A stretch of 64,000 nt of DNA from Methanoculleus sp. (GCF_020696975.1 NZ_JAJGBK010000013.1:1-64000); one strand, 5' to 3'; shown: positions 25,975-35,636, numbered from the stretch's first letter. Numbers and translations are program-made. The notes: generated by a model not told the origin, from the letters alone.

Positions 25975-26484
25975 ATGAAGGAGAATACATCCGAACTAAA
26001 CGAGAAGCAACAGAATCTCGCTGAACCAGCGGATGCAGCATCTCCGGCGCTTGAAGAGTTGCAGAAGGCGTATGACGACTTGAACAGCCGCCATCTCCGC
26101 CTTGCAGCCGATTTCGACAACTACCGGAAGCGGATGGCCCGGGAACTCGACGCCCGTACAACATTCGCCATCGAGGAATTTGCGGTGGAGTTGCTCGACG
26201 TCGTGGACAACTTTGAGCGGGCGGAGAAGGCCGACAGTGCAGGCCTCAAGGAGGGAATGAAGCAGATCAGGAAACTCTTCGCGACCATCCTTGAGCGGCA
26301 CGGCATCATCCCCATCGAGTGCCGGAACCTTCCTTTCGACCCCGAACGGCACGAGGCTGTCGCCTACGTTCCTTCGGAGGCGGAGGAAGGGACCGTGATC
26401 GATGAGGTCATTCGCGGGTATTGTATGCAGGATAAGGTCATCAGATGCTCGAAAGTCGTAGTATCTAGAGGATTGGAGGAATAA
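25975..26484 (+). CDS. grpE: Nucleotide exchange factor GrpE
   Basis: A 169-residue co-chaperone that releases ADP from DnaK. It has an N-terminal acidic/coiled-coil region (ELNEKQQNLAEPADAASPAL), then LRLAADFDNYRKRMARE and ELLDVVDNFERAEK, and the C-terminal beta domain with FDPERHEAVAYVPSE and VSRGLEE. It is first in the heat-shock operon, 3 bp before dnaK. Bacterial-type Hsp70 machinery in archaea is regarded as acquired from bacteria long ago. Confidence 0.95.
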   Translation: MKENTSELNEKQQNLAEPADAASPALEELQKAYDDLNSRHLRLAADFDNYRKRMARELDARTTFAIEEFAVELLDVVDNFERAEKADSAGLKEGMKQIRKLFATILERHGIIPIECRNLPFDPERHEAVAYVPSEAEEGTVIDEVIRGYCMQDKVIRCSKVVVSRGLEE

Positions 26485-26487
26485 ACA

Positions 26488-28314
26488 ATGGTTTCAGAGA
26501 AAGTCCTTGGCATCGATCTCGGAACAACCAACTCGTGCATGGCAATCATGGAAGGCGGGCGGGCGACCGTCATCGCCAACGCCGAAGGCGGCAGGACCAC
26601 CCCGTCCGTCGTGGCCTTCACCAAGGAAGGCGAGCGGCTGGTCGGCACCGTCGCAAAGCGGCAGGCGATCACGAACCCGAGCCGCACCATCCAGTCGATC
26701 AAGAGGAAGATGGGCACGAGCGAGAAGGTCACCATCGGGGAGAAGAGTTACACGCCGCAGGAGATCTCCGCCATGATCCTCCAGAAACTGAAACTGGACG
26801 CGGAGGAGTACCTGGGCGAGAAGATCACGAAGGCCGTCATCACGGTGCCCGCCTACTTCAACGACGCTCAACGGCAGGCGACGAAGGACGCGGGGACGAT
26901 CGCCGGTCTTGAAGTGCTCCGGATCATCAACGAACCGACCGCAAGCGCGCTCGCCTACGGCATCGAGAAGGAAGGCGAGTCCACGGTGCTCGTCTACGAC
27001 CTCGGCGGCGGGACGTTCGATGTCTCGATCCTCCAGCTCGGCGACGGCGTCTTCGAGGTCAAGTCGACCGCCGGGAACAACCGTCTCGGCGGCGACGACT
27101 TCGACAAACTGGTCGTCGACTACCTGGCCGAGGAGTTCCGGAAGAAGGAGGGCGCCGACCTGAAGAAAGACCCGGTCGCCATGCAGCGGCTGCGCGATGC
27201 GGCCGAGAACGCAAAGATCGAACTCTCCACCGTCCAGAAGACCAACATCAACCTCCCCTACATCACCACGACGGAGAGCGGACCGAAGTTCCTGGACATC
27301 GACCTTACCCGCGCGAAGTTCGAGCAGCTCATCGCCGATCTCGTCGACTCGACCCTCGGGCCGGTGAAGCAGGCGCTCGCCGACGCCAAACTGAGCGCCG
27401 ACGATATCGACCACGTCCTCCTTGTGGGCGGGTCGACCCGGGTGCCGCTCGTGCAGGAGACCGTGAAGAAGATCCTCAAGAAGGAGCCCGACAAAGGCAT
27501 CAACCCCGATGAGTGCGTCGCCCTCGGCGCAGCCATCCAGGCCGGCGTCCTGACGGGCGAGACGAAGGACGTCCTGCTGCTTGACGTGACCCCGCTCTCG
27601 CTCGGGATCGAGACGCTCGGCGGCATCGCGACGAAGCTGATTGAGCGGAACACCACCATCCCCACAAGGAAGAGCCAGGTCTTCTCGACCGCGGCCGACG
27701 GCCAGACCTCCGTCGAGATCCACGTGATGCAGGGCGAGCGGGCGCTCGCGAAGGACAACTTCACGCTCGGGCGGTTCCAGCTCACCGGCATCCCGCCGGC
27801 ACCCCGGGGCATCCCGCAGATCGAGGTCACGTTCGATATCGATGCAAACGGCATCGTCCACGTCTCGGCAAAGGACCTCGGCACCGGAAACGAGCAGTCG
27901 ATCACCATCAAGCCGCAGGACTCCCGGCCATCGGAAGCAGAGATCCAGCGGATGATGGACGACGCAAAGAAGTTCGAGGCGGAGGACCAGAAGAAGCGCG
28001 AGGAGATCGATCTCAGAAACGCCGCCGATACTGCTGTCTTCACTGCCGAGCGTGCCTTAAAGGAAGCGAAGGAGACGATCGACGCCGCGGACAAAGAGAA
28101 GATCGAGAGCGCGATCGCCGACCTGAAGAAGGCTCTTGAAGGTGACGACCTTGATGCCATCAAGCAGAAGATGGACGTCCTGACCGAAGCGGTATATGCC
28201 GTCACGACCAAGATGTACCAGCAGGCGCAGGCCGCCGCCCAGGAGCAGAAGGCGGAAGGTGCCACAAAGAAGGATGATACCGTCGTTGATGCCGATTACG
28301 AAGTCAAAGAGTGA
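26488..28314 (+). CDS. dnaK: Molecular chaperone DnaK (Hsp70)
   Basis: A 608-residue ATP-dependent chaperone. The nucleotide-binding domain shows [13 protein letters not shown] (residues 6-18), [14 protein letters not shown] and [12 protein letters not shown]; the interdomain linker reads [18 protein letters not shown]; the substrate-binding domain follows, and the helical lid ends in an acidic ADYEVKE tail. Full length. Coupled to dnaJ downstream, whose ATG lies 5 bp after the dnaK stop. A 455-aa antisense ORF across this gene is a codon-bias shadow. Confidence 0.98.
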   Translation: MVSEKVLGIDLGTTNSCMAIMEGGRATVIANAEGGRTTPSVVAFTKEGERLVGTVAKRQAITNPSRTIQSIKRKMGTSEKVTIGEKSYTPQEISAMILQKLKLDAEEYLGEKITKAVITVPAYFNDAQRQATKDAGTIAGLEVLRIINEPTASALAYGIEKEGESTVLVYDLGGGTFDVSILQLGDGVFEVKSTAGNNRLGGDDFDKLVVDYLAEEFRKKEGADLKKDPVAMQRLRDAAENAKIELSTVQKTNINLPYITTTESGPKFLDIDLTRAKFEQLIADLVDSTLGPVKQALADAKLSADDIDHVLLVGGSTRVPLVQETVKKILKKEPDKGINPDECVALGAAIQAGVLTGETKDVLLLDVTPLSLGIETLGGIATKLIERNTTIPTRKSQVFSTAADGQTSVEIHVMQGERALAKDNFTLGRFQLTGIPPAPRGIPQIEVTFDIDANGIVHVSAKDLGTGNEQSITIKPQDSRPSEAEIQRMMDDAKKFEAEDQKKREEIDLRNAADTAVFTAERALKEAKETIDAADKEKIESAIADLKKALEGDDLDAIKQKMDVLTEAVYAVTTKMYQQAQAAAQEQKAEGATKKDDTVVDADYEVKE

Positions 28315-28319
28315 GGTCA

Positions 28320-29459
28320 ATGGGTCCGGACAGCTACTACGATACCCTCGGCGTCTCGCGTGACGCCGACGAGAAGGAGATCAGGAAAGCGTACCGGGAC
28401 CTGGCACGAAAATACCACCCCGACGTCTGCAAGGAGCCGGGGGCCGAGGAGCGGTTCAAGAAGATCAACGAGGCCTACAGCGTCCTCTCCGACGCCCAGA
28501 AACGCGCCCAGTACGACCAGATGGGGCACGACGCCTACAGCAACGCGTCCCGCGGTTCGTACGCCGGCGGCGGATACTCCGGGGGATTCAGCGCCGACTT
28601 CTCGGGGTTCGGGGATATCTTCGATACGTTCTTCGGCGGCGGGGGAAGGCAGAGCGCCGGCCCCCGCCCCGGCGCCGACCTCCTGATGCGGATGCGTATC
28701 ACGCTTGAGGAGGCGGCGTTCGGGACGGAGAAGGAGATCGCTGTCGACCATGTCGAGCCCTGCCCCGCGTGCGACGGGTCGGGGAGCGAGACGAAGAAGT
28801 TCACCACCTGCCCGACCTGCGGCGGCAGCGGGCAGATGCGGCAGATGAGCCAGTCCATCTTCGGGAGTTTCGTCCGGATGACCCCCTGCACCGCCTGCGG
28901 CGGGCGGGGGAAGATGCCCGAGTCCCGGTGCAAGGCCTGTGGCGGAAGCGGGCACCGGCGTGCCCGGCAGACCGTGAAGGTCCGGGTCCCGCCGGGGGTG
29001 GATACGGGGATGCGCCTCCGGATGGAGGGCTACGGCGACGCCGGGGAGTACGGTGCGCCGAGCGGGGACCTCTACATCGAGATCAGTGTTGCGCCGCACA
29101 GGTCGTTCACCCGCCGGGGCGACGACCTGGAGACGACCGTCGATATCACCCCGGCCCAGGCGGCACTGGGCTCCGAGGTCGAGGTGCAGACGATCGACGG
29201 GCGGACCGTCGTCCTGGATATCCCGGCCGGGGTGCAGTACAACACCGGGTTAAAGATCCCGGGCGAAGGCGTGCGCTGGCAGACGAAGCCCGGCGATATG
29301 CTTGTCCGGGTGCGGATCGTCGTCCCCACGCGCCTGACGGAGGAGGAGCGGGAGATCTACGGACGCCTGCTCGAGATGGAGGGAAAGAAACCCTCCGCGA
29401 AGAAGAGCAAAGGCTTCTTTCAGGACGTCGTCGACAAGATGAAAGAGTCGGTGAAGTGA
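28320..29459 (+). CDS. dnaJ: Chaperone DnaJ (Hsp40)
   Basis: A 379-residue class I J-protein. The J domain YYDTLGVSRDADEKEIRKAY carries HPD at about residue 33-35, then comes a Gly/Phe-rich stretch and four zinc-binding repeats CPACDGSG, CPTCGGSG, CTACGGRG and CKACGGSG, followed by the C-terminal substrate domains. ATG 28320 (GTGAGGTCA upstream) is preferred over the GTG at 28311 that overlaps the dnaK stop. Stimulates DnaK ATPase. Confidence 0.97.
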   Translation: MGPDSYYDTLGVSRDADEKEIRKAYRDLARKYHPDVCKEPGAEERFKKINEAYSVLSDAQKRAQYDQMGHDAYSNASRGSYAGGGYSGGFSADFSGFGDIFDTFFGGGGRQSAGPRPGADLLMRMRITLEEAAFGTEKEIAVDHVEPCPACDGSGSETKKFTTCPTCGGSGQMRQMSQSIFGSFVRMTPCTACGGRGKMPESRCKACGGSGHRRARQTVKVRVPPGVDTGMRLRMEGYGDAGEYGAPSGDLYIEISVAPHRSFTRRGDDLETTVDITPAQAALGSEVEVQTIDGRTVVLDIPAGVQYNTGLKIPGEGVRWQTKPGDMLVRVRIVVPTRLTEEEREIYGRLLEMEGKKPSAKKSKGFFQDVVDKMKESVK

Positions 29460-29488
29460 GGGGAACCCCCCTTTACCAGCAGTCTCTC

Positions 29489-29494
29489 TTTTTT
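29489..29494 (+). terminator. Oligo-T terminator of the grpE-dnaK-dnaJ operon
   Basis: TTTTTT about 30 nt after the dnaJ stop, in the short gap between the convergent dnaJ and msrA genes. Confidence 0.5.
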
Positions 29495-29498
29495 GCTG

Positions 29499-29990
29499 CT
29501 ATACAACCCGGCAGTGCCCACCGCCCTGTTTCGCGAAGTACTGCTGGTGGTACTCCTCGGCCCGCCAGAACGTCCCGGCAGGCTCGACCGCGGTGACGAT
29601 GGGGGCCCGGAACCTGCCCGAGCGCCCTATCTCCTCCTTTGAGGCCCGTGCCTCCTTCTCCTGCTCCGGGGTGTGGTAGAAGATCACCGACCGGTACTGC
29701 GCCCCGATATCGGGGCCCTGGCGGTTGCGCGTCGTCGGGTCGTGGACGTTCCAGAAGACTGTGAGGAGGTCGCGGTAGGAGACCTCGTCGGGGTCGTAGG
29801 TTACCTGGACGACCTCCGCGTGCCCGGTCCTCCCGGTACAGACATCGCGGTAGGTCGGGTTTGTGAGGGTGCCGCCCATGAATCCCACCGCCGTATCCAC
29901 GACGCCGGGCACGTGCCGGAACGTCTCCTCGACGCCCCAGAAACACCCCGCGCCGAACGTAGCCTTCTCGGTATGCTTCTCCGGTGCCAT
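29499..29990 (-). CDS. msrA: Peptide-methionine (S)-S-oxide reductase MsrA
   Basis: A 163-residue repair enzyme reducing methionine-S-sulfoxide in proteins. The catalytic Cys is in [13 protein letters not shown] (residues about 12-24), followed by [23 protein letters not shown] and the [20 protein letters not shown] block. Full length for the stand-alone enzyme. Convergent with dnaJ; placement next to the chaperone operon fits protein stress repair but is not proof of coregulation. Confidence 0.96.
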   Translation of the reverse strand: MAPEKHTEKATFGAGCFWGVEETFRHVPGVVDTAVGFMGGTLTNPTYRDVCTGRTGHAEVVQVTYDPDEVSYRDLLTVFWNVHDPTTRNRQGPDIGAQYRSVIFYHTPEQEKEARASKEEIGRSGRFRAPIVTAVEPAGTFWRAEEYHQQYFAKQGGGHCRVV

Positions 29991-30075
29991 GGCAACCCCG
30001 TCATTCAGCCGACTTCCGGGAAAAAGGTATCGATGCCGGGCATACCCTTATATCGAGTCGGTCCCACGTATCCGT

Positions 30076-30621
30076 ATGTTCTCTGATTCAGACGCCGTAG
30101 AGACGGTCGCCCGGCTGATGGCGCTCTCTGCGCGCACTGCCCCGAAGGCACGGGGGATCGATGTGATCCGGACGATGATCATCACCGGCGAGGAGCGAAA
30201 CGTGCTTGCGGGGGCGATGCGGGAGTTCGGGGAGCGGCACAACGCCGGGTTCTTCATCAGGGACGCAGGCAACGTCGCGGCAAGCGACGCCTGCCTCCTC
30301 ATCGGCTCGCTTTTGGACGACGCCGCAGGCCTCGACTGCGGCGCGTGCGGCTACGCCACGTGCGCAGAGATGCTCGATGCGCAACGGCAGCGGCCGGCCA
30401 CTCCGTTTTGCGGCCCGAACTGCGCTGTTCGGATGACAGACCTCGGGATCGCCATCGGTTCCGCGACAAAGACCGCAAGCATCCACAACGTCGATAACCG
30501 GGTCATGTACTCGGTCGGTGTCGGTGCGCTCGCGCTCGGGTGGCTGGAGGGCTGCGGTGTTGCCTACGGCATCCCGCTCCGGGCATCTGGAAAGAATATC
30601 TTCTTTGACCGCGCACCCTAA
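30076..30621 (+). CDS. DUF2148 ferredoxin-like protein
   Basis: A 181-residue protein of the DUF2148 family, with a cysteine group DCGACGYATCAEM and TPFCGPNC near residues 92-120 that could bind a 4Fe-4S cluster, then a small glycine-rich C-terminal domain (SVGVGALALGWLEGCGVAYG). Function unknown; found mainly in methanogens and anaerobes. TTATAT at 30048-30053 lies about 25 nt before the ATG, suggesting a leaderless mRNA. Longer in-frame starts upstream overlap msrA and are rejected. The GHMP gene follows 7 bp later. Confidence 0.8.
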   Translation: MFSDSDAVETVARLMALSARTAPKARGIDVIRTMIITGEERNVLAGAMREFGERHNAGFFIRDAGNVAASDACLLIGSLLDDAAGLDCGACGYATCAEMLDAQRQRPATPFCGPNCAVRMTDLGIAIGSATKTASIHNVDNRVMYSVGVGALALGWLEGCGVAYGIPLRASGKNIFFDRAP

Positions 30622-30628
30622 CAGCAGC

Positions 30629-31711
30629 ATGCCTATCATGAAGATCCGGGGAGGGGATCTGGACCTCGTCGAGTACGAGTTCACCTCCTTCGCTCCCGGC
30701 GAGCATATCCGGCCGTGCGGTCTCCAGAAGGACTACCCGCTCACGCCGGTCTCCGGCACCGTCGTCGTCCGCGCTCCGGCGCGGATCCACCTCACCGTGC
30801 TTGACATGAACCGGTTCTCCCCGGAACGCCCGGGAGGCGGCGGGATCGGCTTTGCGATCGGGGTCTACTGCACCGCCGAGGTCGAGTGCACGCAGTCAGG
30901 TATCGAGATCGACTATGCTCGTGAGCCGATCCTCCGGCATTTTGTGGAAGTCTTCCGGCAGGTCGTCGGCTATGAGGGCGGTTTTAAGATCCGTGCGCGG
31001 GACCACCAGTATGAGCACGTGGGGCTCGGGTCGACGAGCACCATCCTGGTCGCCGTCGCGAACGCCCTCAATATCGCCGTGGGCTCGCCGTTGAACCGCG
31101 ACCAGCTCCGGATCCTCATCGGCAGCAACTATGTCGAGGAGACGGAGATCGGGAACGTCGCGTTCGGGTTCGAGACCGGTGTCGGCCCGGCCGCGAGCAC
31201 CTACGGCGGCATGGCGGTGATGGGCGATGAACTGACGCTCATCTACCGGCATGCGTTTGCCGAGGACAAAAAAGTCTATATCGCCATCCCGACCTCCGAT
31301 ATTTCGTCAGCGGGGGAGATAGAGTTCGATCTCCTGATGAACAAGGCACGGACCCTCGACTACCGCGACCGCGCCCTGAAGTCCTATCTCATCCTGATGG
31401 ACCTCATCCCGGCGCTGGAACGAAACGATCTGGCAACGATCGGTGATGTCATCTGGGAGATCGAGTTCCGCGGCTCAAAGCGCGCCGAGGTGGAGCACCA
31501 CGGGTTTGAGATCTACCGCTACATGGCGGCGCTCCGGGATGCCGGCCTCGAGTTCGTCGGGATGAGTTCGGTCGGCCCCTCGATCGCGGTCATCAGCGGC
31601 CGGCCGGAGGAGGAAGTGACGGAGATCCTCGCAAAGGCGGGGCTCCGGGTTGCGATAGCGACAGAGGTCGACAACGAGGGGCTGAAGGTCCGCCTGGAAG
31701 AGAGGGCGTGA
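30629..31711 (+). CDS. GHMP-superfamily protein, beta-RFAP synthase-like
   Basis: A 360-residue GHMP-fold protein. VVVRAPARIHLTVLDMNRFS near residue 47, GGGIGFAIG, and the phosphate-loop-like HVGLGSTSTILVAVANAL near 130 resemble beta-ribofuranosylaminobenzene 5'-phosphate synthases, the first committed step of methanopterin synthesis, though the family also contains uncharacterised kinases. The first 40 residues are an extra N-terminal extension. Start taken at ATG 30629; ATG 30638 is possible. Probably cotranscribed with the DUF2148 gene. The exact reaction is not settled. Confidence 0.7.
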   Translation: MPIMKIRGGDLDLVEYEFTSFAPGEHIRPCGLQKDYPLTPVSGTVVVRAPARIHLTVLDMNRFSPERPGGGGIGFAIGVYCTAEVECTQSGIEIDYAREPILRHFVEVFRQVVGYEGGFKIRARDHQYEHVGLGSTSTILVAVANALNIAVGSPLNRDQLRILIGSNYVEETEIGNVAFGFETGVGPAASTYGGMAVMGDELTLIYRHAFAEDKKVYIAIPTSDISSAGEIEFDLLMNKARTLDYRDRALKSYLILMDLIPALERNDLATIGDVIWEIEFRGSKRAEVEHHGFEIYRYMAALRDAGLEFVGMSSVGPSIAVISGRPEEEVTEILAKAGLRVAIATEVDNEGLKVRLEERA

Positions 31712-31879
31712 GGGTCCGATCTCTAAAACCTCATTTTAGCATTTCCAAGCTAACCGGAACCCTTGGGATCATAGAGAAAACGCGCCCTCTACGGTGCGCT
31801 CTTGATGTGTTAACTGCTCTGCTTTGTTCCCTCAATGATCGAACGTTGGCATCCAGTCCGGCTCGATCTACGAACCCTG

Positions 31880-31990
31880 ATACAGTGGACCGTGGGGATA
31901 TCGCCACAGGGGGAGGGGCTGACGGGGAGGGGGTATGCCCCCTCCCCTGTCTCTATAATTCACACCTATGGTGCTCGAATCCCACATTCA
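31880..31990. repeat. Dispersed intergenic repeat, copy B
   Basis: The 327-bp gap 31712-32038 has no credible gene. It contains TGGACCGTGGGGATATCGCCA and a perfect hairpin 31924-31947 (arms GGGGAGGGGG/CCCCCTCCCC, loop TATG) flanked by CTGAC and TGTC exactly as in copy A at 23942. It is followed by CACCTATGGTGCTCGAAT, a shortened form of the GCACC/GGTGC unit. Confidence 0.65.
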
Positions 31991-32038
31991 TGGGACGGTT
32001 ATGTCACAGGCAGTTGGTTGTCTGGTGCTCTCCTTCAA

Positions 32039-33010
32039 TCACATACAACTATATTCCATTTTTAAGTTGAACTCAATTGCAGAGATGCTACTACCTTTTG
32101 GCATGTTACTTTGGATCGCACATAATGCAGACCTAGTTCGCCGATCCATTTCCTTGCATACGAGGATTCCTGTCACTTTATCGGTATTGAATTCCTTCAT
32201 TATCTGATTCATATAGTCTAATAGTTGGATTAACGCACTGGAGGGCGATTTGTCTCTTTTTAATTCAATGACAGTGTATTTGTCGTCCTGCTTATGCTTA
32301 CAGAAGATGTCAATATAGGTGCCATCTCTTGTACGATAATGCTGGTTCTTATCGACGATCTCTAAGTCTGGGAACAGTTGATGGAAATTCCGCCGAATTA
32401 CATCCTCTAAATGGAGTTCTAACATATTTTCTATGACTAACGTTTTGACTCCTTCAGAATTGACATCAAGATCTGCCTTAATAGGGTCACTTGTTAAGAA
32501 AAACTCTTCAAGCGCATCAAATTCTGCAATGATCTGGGATAACTCTTCAACTGGCAAGTCCATAGGGGCGATAGTACCAACGATTGTATTTCCCAAGGCC
32601 GGATTACAAACTCTTTCTACGATACTATCCGCCTTTCCACACCTTCTAGCAACATTTGTTATGAACTCCCTGTATGTAGTGAAATCCTCCTCTGAAAGAT
32701 CCCCATCTTCATCTCCACTTCCGCTCAAAATGAACTTCTTTATACTTGCTCTGCTTTCATATGGTAACGTGACAAACTCCCCATAACAGGCAAGAAAGAC
32801 ATCGGGATGTTGTGTACGCCGATATTTATCAGTTAAGAGAATCTTCCCAAGATAGTACCATTTGTTATCATGTTTGAGAAAGTTAAATCCCCTTTCTGTC
32901 ACTCTTAGTTTGCGTTTCTTAACGGATATTAATTTATAAGACTTTAAGGCTGTCAATCTCTCAAAGGTGGCTTCATACAACTTAGTTTTATTCATGTGTG
33001 TCATGAACAT
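32039..33010 (-). CDS. NucS/DUF91-like PD-(D/E)XK nuclease-domain protein
   Basis: A 323-residue protein with a winged-helix-like N-terminus (YEATFERLTALKSYKLISVK, KLRVTERGFNFL) and a C-terminal nuclease domain. D234 in GTYIDIFCK, E249-x-K251 in YTVIELKRDK and QLLDYMNQI match the NucS pattern of archaeal mismatch endonucleases. The middle region is not recognised. ATG 33010 overlaps the TGA of the small upstream gene (TGATG), so the two are coupled. Codon use is strikingly AT-rich against the flanks, a sign of transfer. A defence or repair role is inferred. Confidence 0.7.
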   Translation of the reverse strand: MFMTHMNKTKLYEATFERLTALKSYKLISVKKRKLRVTERGFNFLKHDNKWYYLGKILLTDKYRRTQHPDVFLACYGEFVTLPYESRASIKKFILSGSGDEDGDLSEEDFTTYREFITNVARRCGKADSIVERVCNPALGNTIVGTIAPMDLPVEELSQIIAEFDALEEFFLTSDPIKADLDVNSEGVKTLVIENMLELHLEDVIRRNFHQLFPDLEIVDKNQHYRTRDGTYIDIFCKHKQDDKYTVIELKRDKSPSSALIQLLDYMNQIMKEFNTDKVTGILVCKEMDRRTRSALCAIQSNMPKGSSISAIEFNLKMEYSCM

Positions 33011-33195
33011 CAGATCCAAGCATCTATCTCTTCAACCAGTGTCTCTTCCAGATCCTCATCGATAACTTTGAGAATAAAACCGGCAATTTCTCTTCTTTCG
33101 TCTACAGTAGTTGATACATCAAAACTACCAATATCTTCAAGTTCTGAAATAAACCGGAAAATAATCTCTTCGTTTTCTTCGTGGTCGATCACCAT
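33010..33195 (-). CDS. Small acidic protein upstream of the NucS-like nuclease
   Basis: A 61-residue acidic protein (many Glu/Asp, net strongly negative) with no recognised family; predicted mostly helical. ATG 33195 is preceded by a good ribosome-binding site (TTGAGGGGCG). Its stop overlaps the nuclease start, implying stoichiometric expression. It could be an inhibitor, a DNA mimic or a missing N-terminal segment of the nuclease separated from it; none is proven. AT-rich like its partner. Confidence 0.55.
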   Translation of the reverse strand: MVIDHEENEEIIFRFISELEDIGSFDVSTTVDERREIAGFILKVIDEDLEETLVEEIDAWI

Positions 33196-33406
33196 GCGAA
33201 TCGCCCCTCAAATATGCTCTTTAGTCATATCTGCAATGGAGAAATATAACTTCCCCTTTAGCACCGGGAATGTTTTATCTCATCCTTAGAAGATGTAGGG
33301 GTAGTATTACAGTCCGAAGCACAGGTTGATTTTTCTTATAACCGTCCCTGATGTTTTTGCACTAGATCCATTTTTACCACCAGTTTAGGGTATTTACTTC
33401 CACACT

Positions 33407-33632
33407 TCACGCGACGGCATAAATTTCCCTCACGGTCTCCTCCACCGCCTGGCGAAAGATCGGGTTCCTTACCGTGGAGAGTTCAACGAGATCGATCTTG
33501 CGACCGAAGGCCCGGACCGGGTCTTCGGCGAGCCCGAAGTAAGCCCGTGCGTGCTCCACCGCGGTCATCGGCTCGGACTCGACGATAGAATCGATGTCGC
33601 TCGATGCCGGTTCGAACCGGCCCCCTGTCGCC
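33407..33632 (-). pseudogene. Truncated MntA-type nucleotidyltransferase fragment
   Basis: From GGCGACAGGGG at about 33632 the sequence is nearly the same as the intact gene at 38476-38787, encoding SSDID, MTAVEHARAYFGLAED, VRNPIFRQAVEET and IYAVA. The first third, including the catalytic GS of GSATG, is missing. In its place is the 3' end of the PH-domain gene (RKNSI-stop). The frame can be extended to a TTG at 33658, but those codons belong to the neighbouring gene. The HepT partner is also absent. A remnant of a toxin-antitoxin locus. Confidence 0.75.
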
Positions 33633-33636
33633 TCAC

Positions 33637-35121
33637 TCAGATACTGTTCTTCCGCCAATCGTACTCCCCGCTCGCGATCCGCTCCAGCACAGTCTCCCCG
33701 ATGACACCGAGCCGGCTCCCGGAGAAATACCCTGAGGAGATGCTCGTGCCTCCTGTGGAGGAGAGAAGGTATACCCTCCCCCGGGCGACGCCGAAGAGCC
33801 GGGCGACCGGACCTCTCGTGATCCGGACCATCTGCACCCTGTCGTAGTTCATGACGACGGTCTCGCGGTCGACGGCGCCGTTCACGAAGGTGAAGAGGTC
33901 GCTACCGGCATCAAACCCGGTGATCCTGTAGGAGACAGAGGTTGCATAGAATATCACGAGGACGGCGAGCGCTGTCGCGAGGGGCAGCGCGAGCGGGAGG
34001 AGGGAGCCGGCGAGCCCGCCCATGGTTGCCGTCTCGCGGTAAACCCAGAGCGATGGGTAGGCCATCACCGCAGTGAGCGCCAGAGAGGCCACGGCGGCCC
34101 GGAGCAAAAGCACACTCTTTGCCCCCGGCGGCTGCCTCTCCGGGTCCGCCTCGTACACAAACTCCGGCACCAGTTCCCGCAGAAGTCTCTGCTGCGTCGC
34201 ATCGTCCTTTAAGAGGCAGAGGACAGGGCGGAGGCTCTCCCCGCTCCCGGCCGCGAGCCCCACCACCTCCACCTCGATGCACGACCGGTGCATGAGCCGG
34301 GCCGCAAGAGTTCGTTTTACCCGGATGGCGTTGATCCTGGAGACATCAAACGACGTCCTGTAGGTCCGGATCAGCCCATGCTGCAGGTATATCGTATCGC
34401 CCCGGCGGTACACCCGATAGTTGTAGTAGTGGAATATCAGCGAGACCGACGGTGCCAGCAGGACGACAAAGAACATCAGCAGAGAGATGAGCGCCTTACC
34501 GTCCGCTGCCAACCCCGCTCCCGCGGAAGGGAGTAACTGATAGACGGAATAAGCCAGGAACGCAAAACCGGAGACCGTCTGGTAGGTTGAGACGCTGAAG
34601 AGACCGTGTATGATCACATCCATCGGGGAGAATGTGGCCGGAGATCCAATCGCCTCAGCCTCGCCCGGGGCGGGACCTTGATCATACAGCCGCTGCCCCA
34701 TCCCGGACCGTATCCTCTCCGCCATGTCCTGCCGGAATGTCAGGACGGCTTCCGGGACCGTGGCACTGCTGCCCGAGTTGATGTTTATGAGCAGTCGCGA
34801 TGTCCTAAATACCCTGTTTATGATGCCCCGGGTTATGTTGACCGACGCGATCTTCGAGTAGGGGAGGGTTTTCTTCATCTTAAACAGCGTGTCCCTCTCC
34901 ACCACCACGCCCGTCTCGTTGAACCGGATGGTCGTCTTCCTCCACTGCCAGTAATTGAAGAGCACCAGCGCGACGAAGGCGGCCGCCAGTATGGCCGCTA
35001 CGACAGCCCCTCCAAACCACGCGACGCTGAGCGCGAGGATGGCTGTGGCGGAGAGCGACTTCTCCACTATAACGCTCGGGTGGCACCGGATCCTCTCGTC
35101 GGGCACGTTCATCCCCCGCAT
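33637..35121 (-). CDS. YdbT-like membrane protein with PH (bPH2) domains
   Basis: A 494-residue membrane protein with paired hydrophobic hairpins (near residues 20-45, 175-235 and 340-385), each followed by a bPH2 domain: TTIRFNETGVVVERDTLF, YRRGDTIYLQHGLIRTYRTS and FVNGAVDRETVVMNYDRVQM. YdbS/YdbT proteins occur in pairs of unknown function. ATG 35121 overlaps the TGA of the smaller PH gene (TGATG), so the two are coupled. Its final codons abut the truncated nucleotidyltransferase, suggesting that recombination occurred just past its stop. Confidence 0.82.
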   Translation of the reverse strand: MRGMNVPDERIRCHPSVIVEKSLSATAILALSVAWFGGAVVAAILAAAFVALVLFNYWQWRKTTIRFNETGVVVERDTLFKMKKTLPYSKIASVNITRGIINRVFRTSRLLININSGSSATVPEAVLTFRQDMAERIRSGMGQRLYDQGPAPGEAEAIGSPATFSPMDVIIHGLFSVSTYQTVSGFAFLAYSVYQLLPSAGAGLAADGKALISLLMFFVVLLAPSVSLIFHYYNYRVYRRGDTIYLQHGLIRTYRTSFDVSRINAIRVKRTLAARLMHRSCIEVEVVGLAAGSGESLRPVLCLLKDDATQQRLLRELVPEFVYEADPERQPPGAKSVLLLRAAVASLALTAVMAYPSLWVYRETATMGGLAGSLLPLALPLATALAVLVIFYATSVSYRITGFDAGSDLFTFVNGAVDRETVVMNYDRVQMVRITRGPVARLFGVARGRVYLLSSTGGTSISSGYFSGSRLGVIGETVLERIASGEYDWRKNSI

Positions 35122-35636
35122 CAGTCTCCCGGAGACCCGATCTGCGCCGGGATCGCCGGTATCCTCTCCTTGAGCATCCTTCCGACCAGACTGTTCAGCA
35201 GTTCGGCCACCCGCTCCGCTTCTTCGACTTCGAGATAATTGAGCGTCGCCACCCCTCCGGCGGTGGTTATCGTGACCTCCGCGAGGCCGAGGATGCTGTT
35301 GATCGGGCCTCGTGAGATCTCGACCTGGTGCACCCTCTCGATCGGCACCAGGATATGGCGCAGCACGAGGACACCGGAGCGCACGTCGATCCGATCGGCG
35401 GTGATCCGGTAGCGGTACCGGGCGTAGAAGACCGGCGGGGCCACCACCACGTAGACCAGGACGATGGCGAGGACCCCCATAAAGACATACAGAGCGGGCT
35501 CGGTGTATGGGTCGAGGATTTCCTGCGCGTAGATCCTCGCGAGGGCAAAGACGGCGATGAGGATGAGATATGATAGGGCATGCCCGATGTACATCGAGAG
35601 GATGCACTTCCGGTTCAGCCGGCGGTAGCCATCCAT
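35121..35636 (-). CDS. YdbS-like PH-domain membrane protein
   Basis: A 171-residue protein: two N-terminal hydrophobic helices (YIGHALSYLILIAVFALA and FMGVLAIVLVYVVVAPPVFY) followed by one bPH2 domain (YRYRITADRIDVRSGVLVLR; VEISRGPINSILGLAEVTI). ATG 35636 is preceded by GAGAG and begins MDGYRRLNRKC. An ATG at 35687 lies so close to an AT-rich TATA-like stretch (about 35690-35700) that it is probably upstream of the transcript start. First gene of the PH pair. Confidence 0.82.
   Translation of the reverse strand: MDGYRRLNRKCILSMYIGHALSYLILIAVFALARIYAQEILDPYTEPALYVFMGVLAIVLVYVVVAPPVFYARYRYRITADRIDVRSGVLVLRHILVPIERVHQVEISRGPINSILGLAEVTITTAGGVATLNYLEVEEAERVAELLNSLVGRMLKERIPAIPAQIGSPGD

Noticed and set aside
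26494-27861. 455-aa antisense ORF in dnaK
   Set aside because: Produced by high-GC codon bias opposite a strongly conserved gene.
31708-32070. 120-aa plus-strand ORF after the GHMP gene
   Set aside because: Runs through the hairpin repeat, no conserved pattern and unnatural composition.
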